Source of the DNA: Thereva unica
Lineage: Eukaryota; Arthropoda; Insecta; Diptera; Therevidae
Direction: 5' to 3'
Assembly: GCA_949987705.1 (NCBI GenBank)
Contig: OX465282.1
Coordinates: 12,450,501 to 12,514,500, forward strand
DNA: 64,000 nucleotides
Below the pieces are notes generated by a model. That model saw only the letters and a program-made list of their open reading frames with translations. It ran no database searches and had not been told where the DNA came from. The translations under genes and the position numbers were made by a program. Shown piece after piece: positions 59,862 through 64,000 of this stretch. Numbering within the stretch: position 1 is the stretch's first letter; the number at the start of each line of letters is the position of its first letter.

Positions 59862-59910
59862 TTTTATTTATTGAAAGGCGTTGCAAGGCACGCGGGTTTT
59901 TGCTAGTTCT
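59862..59910 (-). mobile_element. left-end fragment of the satellite-bearing element family
   Basis: Read on the minus strand this is GAACTAGCAAAAACCCGCGT then GCCTTGCAACGCC, matching the left edge of the element at 4832. It may close an element extending to lower coordinates, perhaps to about 57290. Confidence 0.55.
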
Positions 59911-59989
59911 ATATAAGGAACATAAACTTGAATGACTCCATTTAGAAATTATATAAGTTCAAAGTATGAGCAAAATGTCCTTACAATGT

Positions 59990-62900
59990 GACATTAGAGA
60001 CCAACACCGCTGCAAGTCAGGGCCTTTCATTTTCATCATTGCGCTCCTTCAATCCCTCATGGGACACAGGGCGGAAACAGTTGCCCTCCAGCGGACTCTG
60101 TTTTGCGCGACAGCTTTCAGCTCCGACCAGGATCTCCCAGTTGTTGCGGCTTCTGCTAGTAGGGTTCTCCTCCACGTTGTTCTAGGTCGTCCTACTCGAC
60201 GGGATCCTTGCGGATTCCAGTCGAGGGCCTGTTTGGCTAGATTTTCGTTTTCGCGTCGCAAGGTGTGGCCTACCCAATTCCATTTCCTTCGCCTGATTTG
60301 GTCGTCTATCCTTTCTTGGCCGGCACGGCGCCATAGTTCTTCGTTTGAGATTCTATCTTGCCAGCGAATTTTTAGGATACGACGAAGGCATCTGTTGATG
60401 AAGACTTGTAGGCGCCCTGTGATGAATTGGGTGACTTTCCATGTTTCGCAACCGTACAAAAGTACTGCCTTCACGTTGGAGTTGAACAGCCGCAATTTGG
60501 TGTCAGTTGAGATCTCCGTTGATCTCCATATGCGGAACAGGCATGCATATGCGCCTCGTGCTTTATTTATTCTGGAACTGACATCTTCTTCTGCACCGCC
60601 ATTTTCGGTAATAATACTACCGAGGTAGCAGAATTTATTTACCAGTTCCACGTCACGGTTATTCAGCGCTGTTCGTTCAATGGTGTTTGCATTTATCCGC
60701 ATTTCTTTAGTTTTAGTCGGATTTAGCCTTAAGCCTGCTGGACTACTTTCTGTTGCCAAATTGTTAATCATGTTTTTGAGGTCCTGGTGTCTGTGGGCCA
60801 GCAAACAGATATCATCTGCGTAGTCGAGATCCTTAAGGCGGTCTAACAAACCCCATTGTATGCCGCCTGTTCTACTATCTAGAGCGCCGACAAGGATGTC
60901 ATTTATTACTATAAGAAATAGTAAAGGCGAGAGTAGGCATCCTTGTCGTACTCCTGAGGTCACCTCGAAGCTGTCGGATAATTTTCCATTATGGAGAACT
61001 CTGCATTTGGAATTGTTATATAGGGCTTTTATCAATTCTATTATTTTATCAGGCAGTCCACGTCGCCGTAGTGCCTGCCATATAAAGCTCCTATTGACCG
61101 AGTCGAACGCTTTCTCATAATCTACGAAAGCAAGGTAAAGGGGGGATCGGAATTCAGTAGACTGCTCCACTATAATTCGTAAGGTGTTGATATGATCAAT
61201 ACATGAGCGGCCCTTCCTGAATCCGGCCTGCTGCCTCCTAAGCGTTCGGTCTACTGCCTCACTTATCCTAGATAGTAATATGTGGGACAAAATTTTGCCC
61301 ACAGTAGATAGTAAACAGATGCCTCTCCAGTTGTCGCATATTGTTAGGTCCCCCTTTTTTGGTATTTTGACTATGATACCTTCCGTCCAATCCTCCGGAA
61401 AGGTACAGGTGTTCCATGCTATTTGTAGGATTGGCTGAAGCGCATCTGCTATGAGGCTTGAGTCGGCTTTCAACAATTCTGGCGGGATGCCATCTTTTCC
61501 AGCTGCTTTACCATTGGCCATCGCATGAATTGCGGTTACTATTTCCGTCTTGGATGGGGCCCGGGTGGTGATTCGAATTGGCTGTGCATTGTTGCTGGTT
61601 TCCTGAGGTTCCTGTGTAAATGAACCATTCAGGGCGGCGAAGAAGTAATCTCTCCATCTTTGGAGCTGCTCCTCGTCGCTGCACAGCAGCCTTCCATCCG
61701 CACTCTTAACGGCATGCTTTTTAGTAGAGTGCTTTCCCGAGAGCTGTTTAGTGATTTGGTACAGCACCTTACTGTTGCCTGTGTTTGCCGCGTTTTCCGC
61801 TTTTTCTGCGAGCTCATTTATCTGCTGCCTTTTATCACGCCGGACACTTCTCTTTACTTCCCGGTGTAATTGGGAGTATTCCCGTTCAAGTTGGTAACGT
61901 CTTTCGGGGTCGCTTGTAGAGTTTACGTTATTTTTTAGGGCTCTCCTGCGTTCTATTTTTTGCCAGGTTGTGTCCGAGATCCAGTGTTGCTGGTTTCTTT
62001 GGACATAACCGATGCTCGATTCCGCAGCCGTCAATATTGCGCCCTTTGTCCTACTCCACAGCTCTTCAATATTTGTGTCGTCAGAAACGTTGTGCTGGTT
62101 TAATATTTGCTGTAGGTTTCCAGCAAATTCCCGCTTTTTAACGCTCTCCCGCAGAAGATCTACGTTGAACCGTCTACGGTTTATAGCGTCGCGTTGTACG
62201 TTTCTGATTGCGGCGATTTTAAGGCGAATAGTTGCTACAACCAAATGGTGGTCGCTTCCAGTGTCTGCTCCCCTGAAACTCCTGACATCCTCAAGGATAG
62301 TTCTCCATCTGCGGCTTACGGCCACATGATCTATCTGATTTCTCGTCCTACCATCGGGCGATACCCAGGTCTCTTTGTGTATCTTCTTGTGACAAAAGTA
62401 AGTTCCACCTACCATGAGTTGGTGGGAGCTACAGAAGTCAACGAAAAGCTCACCATTGTTATTGGTAACTTGGCTTAGACCTTGATTTCCAATTGTTTGC
62501 TCAAGGCCGGTGTTGTCACGGCCGATCTGTGCGTTTAAGTCACCCATTAATACAATGATGTCTCCCCTAGGAATAGAGCGAAAAACCTCATTCAGCCGCA
62601 AATAGAACTCGTCTTTGATGTCATCTTCAGCGTCCTCAGTTGGAGCATAGCATTGGACTACCGTAGTACTTCTTAGTCTGGTACGCAGGCGCACGGTAAT
62701 AATCCTCTCAGAAACTGGTGACCAGCTGATGAGGCTGGACCTGGCTTCTTTGGTGAGTATTACACCAACGCCACTCCTACGGCTTTCAGTTTCGTTTCTG
62801 CCAGAATATAAAAAGGACTCACCATTTGGGCAGATATGTTCCCCCGCATCGGGCCATCTGGTCTCGCTAAGTCCCATGATCTTGATTTTATACCGATTCA

Positions 62901-63345
62901 TCTCGTTGAGGACTTCATCCAGCCGTCCCTCAGCCAGCAGTGTTCTCACATTCCATGATCCGATTCGTGTCCTTGTTCGAAAAGCAAAGGTCGTCGTCGT
63001 GTTGTCCATCCGGTTCCGAGGCATTGTTTGCCGATTCGTAGCAATGGTGTTTTTTATGGGAGCGGGTTGCTAACCCTCAGCCCAACCGACTTAAAACTCT
63101 GTTTTGTGGCGCAGAGAGATCGCCATTCGCCCGTCTCCCGTTAACTCCTTCCGAAGAAGTACCCCAGGGGGCACCGCGGGGAGGTGGGATTAGGACTTGC
63201 TAACAGGTCTGCTAGGTGTTTGTCTGCAGTGACTTTTCTCGGGTTTTGGCAGAGGTGGCAAATCGGGTACCACCACTTTCCGAGGTCTTTGTTAGCCGTT
63301 TGCCCCCCAAAGGGCCTTTTACAATCTGTTATACTTCTAGTAGGA
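59990..63345 (-). mobile_element. nearly full-length RTE-like LINE
   Basis: The element runs on the minus strand from a GC-rich leader (about 63345-63025) through one long ORF to a short 3' end near 60000. The leader shares its start words with the dead copy at 28.5 kb (GGCTAACAAAGACCTCGGAA), so both begin at about the same base, supporting a true 5' end. Its GC content contrasts with the AT-rich host. The 3' UTR is very short and the tail is not clear. Confidence 0.88.
60049..63024 (-). CDS. RTE-like LINE endonuclease-reverse transcriptase, intact 991 aa
   Basis: One uninterrupted ORF encodes both activities needed for target-primed reverse transcription. Residues about 20-270 are the AP-like endonuclease (GSWNVRTLLAEGRLDEV, GLSETRW, VLMGDLNAQIG, TGSDHHLV). 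Residues about 480-780 are the reverse transcriptase (AAGKDGIPPELLK, FVDYEKAFDSVN, GVRQGCLLSPLLF and the catalytic YADD at about 735-738). The C-terminal domain follows (GCETWKVTQF, RRRKWNWVGHTLRR, end CPMRD). All catalytic boxes look intact. The ATG at 63024 is chosen because it begins the only frame and stops lie just upstream. Similar proteins are often annotated as craniofacial development protein 2-like. Clade placement beyond RTE-like is uncertain. Confidence 0.92.
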   Translation of the reverse strand: MPRNRMDNTTTTFAFRTRTRIGSWNVRTLLAEGRLDEVLNEMNRYKIKIMGLSETRWPDAGEHICPNGESFLYSGRNETESRRSGVGVILTKEARSSLISWSPVSERIITVRLRTRLRSTTVVQCYAPTEDAEDDIKDEFYLRLNEVFRSIPRGDIIVLMGDLNAQIGRDNTGLEQTIGNQGLSQVTNNNGELFVDFCSSHQLMVGGTYFCHKKIHKETWVSPDGRTRNQIDHVAVSRRWRTILEDVRSFRGADTGSDHHLVVATIRLKIAAIRNVQRDAINRRRFNVDLLRESVKKREFAGNLQQILNQHNVSDDTNIEELWSRTKGAILTAAESSIGYVQRNQQHWISDTTWQKIERRRALKNNVNSTSDPERRYQLEREYSQLHREVKRSVRRDKRQQINELAEKAENAANTGNSKVLYQITKQLSGKHSTKKHAVKSADGRLLCSDEEQLQRWRDYFFAALNGSFTQEPQETSNNAQPIRITTRAPSKTEIVTAIHAMANGKAAGKDGIPPELLKADSSLIADALQPILQIAWNTCTFPEDWTEGIIVKIPKKGDLTICDNWRGICLLSTVGKILSHILLSRISEAVDRTLRRQQAGFRKGRSCIDHINTLRIIVEQSTEFRSPLYLAFVDYEKAFDSVNRSFIWQALRRRGLPDKIIELIKALYNNSKCRVLHNGKLSDSFEVTSGVRQGCLLSPLLFLIVINDILVGALDSRTGGIQWGLLDRLKDLDYADDICLLAHRHQDLKNMINNLATESSPAGLRLNPTKTKEMRINANTIERTALNNRDVELVNKFCYLGSIITENGGAEEDVSSRINKARGAYACLFRIWRSTEISTDTKLRLFNSNVKAVLLYGCETWKVTQFITGRLQVFINRCLRRILKIRWQDRISNEELWRRAGQERIDDQIRRRKWNWVGHTLRRENENLAKQALDWNPQGSRRVGRPRTTWRRTLLAEAATTGRSWSELKAVAQNRVRWRATVSALCPMRD

Positions 63346-63453
63346 CCTTAGTCCGTACATCCGTTTATTTAAGTCTAATACTATATTTACAATTTTTCTT
63401 CGGCACCACCACTTTCACCTTGCCTTGCTGCTATACTACTATCGTAACTATCA

Positions 63454-63551
63454 GGCCTATTCTGAACTCCGCTGGAATTTTCATACATTGGCAGCATACG
63501 ATTGTAAGAAAAATCCAGCGGAATCGATTCCGACGGAGTTCAGAATAGGCC
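63454..63551. mobile_element. 98-bp inverted-repeat MITE
   Basis: GGCCTATTCTGAACTCCG at the left pairs with CGGAGTTCAGAATAGGCC at the right. A second CCGCTGGAATTTT / AAAATCCAGCGG-like inverted pair lies inside. It separates the RTE leader from the next LINE. Confidence 0.75.
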
Positions 63552-63564
63552 GGTAAGGCTTTTC

Positions 63565-63965
63565 TAGCCTCTTAGAGGCCAGTTGGTTCATGTAATGCAT
63601 AATAGGCGTGATCTTAGACCTGCCATAAAGCGTTTTGTTCGAGAACCATTTATTTTCTTCCGACAAGTATAGAGAAGTACCGTGTCTAAGCACTTTGCTT
63701 TCAAAATATTGAGCTTCTCTTTCTGTTGTTGGTGAGATGGACAACCATATTGGGAATATATACGTGATGACAGGTCTGACTACTGTTTATACAAGAGTAT
63801 TTTTGTCCACAAAAATAAGTTCTTAGATTTAATCAGAGATTTGAAAGTTGCCTCTGCTCTGCGAGCGGTTGTTAATTTTAATTTTTCGTGCGGTTTCCAC
63901 TTCAGCCTACTCCTAAATATTTTATGCTAATTTTCGGCGTTACGGTGTGCCCATTTATTATTAGA
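63565..63965 (-). mobile_element. Jockey-like LINE C-terminal fragment
   Basis: Minus-strand frames read LKWKPHEKLKLTTARRAEAT, LWTKILLYKQ and, after a shift, SISPTTEREAQYFESKVLRH then MHYMNQLASKRLEKP, the region after the RT of Jockey-type LINEs. Frameshifts mark it as dead. Confidence 0.6.
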
Positions 63966-64000
63966 CTGATAATTTTAGATTCATGCGGGGCATTTCTATG

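Overview
The window looks like nuclear DNA of an insect, most likely a fly, though the species cannot be named. It is AT-rich and crowded with relics of non-LTR retrotransposons (R1/LOA-like, Jockey-like and RTE-like), one BEL/Pao LTR element, a mariner fragment and many miniature inverted-repeat elements (MITEs). Host genes have small exons with GT..AG introns, several of them swollen by inserted elements. There are no operons, no CRISPR and no bacterial features.

Layout. 1-14.4 kb: no confident gene; short retroelement relics, and a 2.8-kb element whose core has expanded into a 118-bp satellite (5.08-7.39 kb). 14.5-21.2 kb, plus strand: a complete four-exon gene for a secreted, cysteine-rich DUF4789-type protein (490 aa as modelled); its 5.1-kb third intron holds at least six inserted elements. 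21.2-27 kb: MITEs and Jockey-like relics. 27.2-32.0 kb, minus strand: six consecutive in-phase exons of a coiled-coil centriole protein matching the middle of CEP135 (Bld10), with a decayed RTE copy in one intron. 32-37 kb: DNA-transposon relics with GGGGCCAGTTCACGC ends and a minus-strand LINE. 37.0-39.4 kb: a truncated BEL/Pao element.

39.9-54.5 kb, plus strand: a tandem cytosolic sulfotransferase cluster. Gene A (40.1-46.2 kb) is complete: four exons, 327 aa, with a good TATA/initiator promoter and a 5-kb second intron full of elements. Genes B (50.2-51.05 kb) and C (53.6-54.5 kb) are close paralogues with identical exon lengths (326, 133 and 322 nt). Neither has a recognisable fourth exon in the window, so their C-terminal PAPS-binding motif is missing here. 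55.4-64 kb: a 5'-truncated RTE-like LINE and a nearly full-length copy of the same family with an intact 991-codon ORF, then another Jockey-like relic.

The host genes do not form an obvious pathway: sulfotransferases act on small molecules in the cytosol, CEP135 builds centrioles, and the DUF4789 protein is secreted with unknown function. The most informative structures are the TE-born satellite with a 709-bp higher-order repeat, the exon-4 problem in the sulfotransferase tandem, the intact RTE ORF, and several nested insertions with readable target-site duplications (8-bp around a hAT-like MITE, 13-bp around an insertion in a dead RTE copy, TTA around a Harbinger-like MITE).
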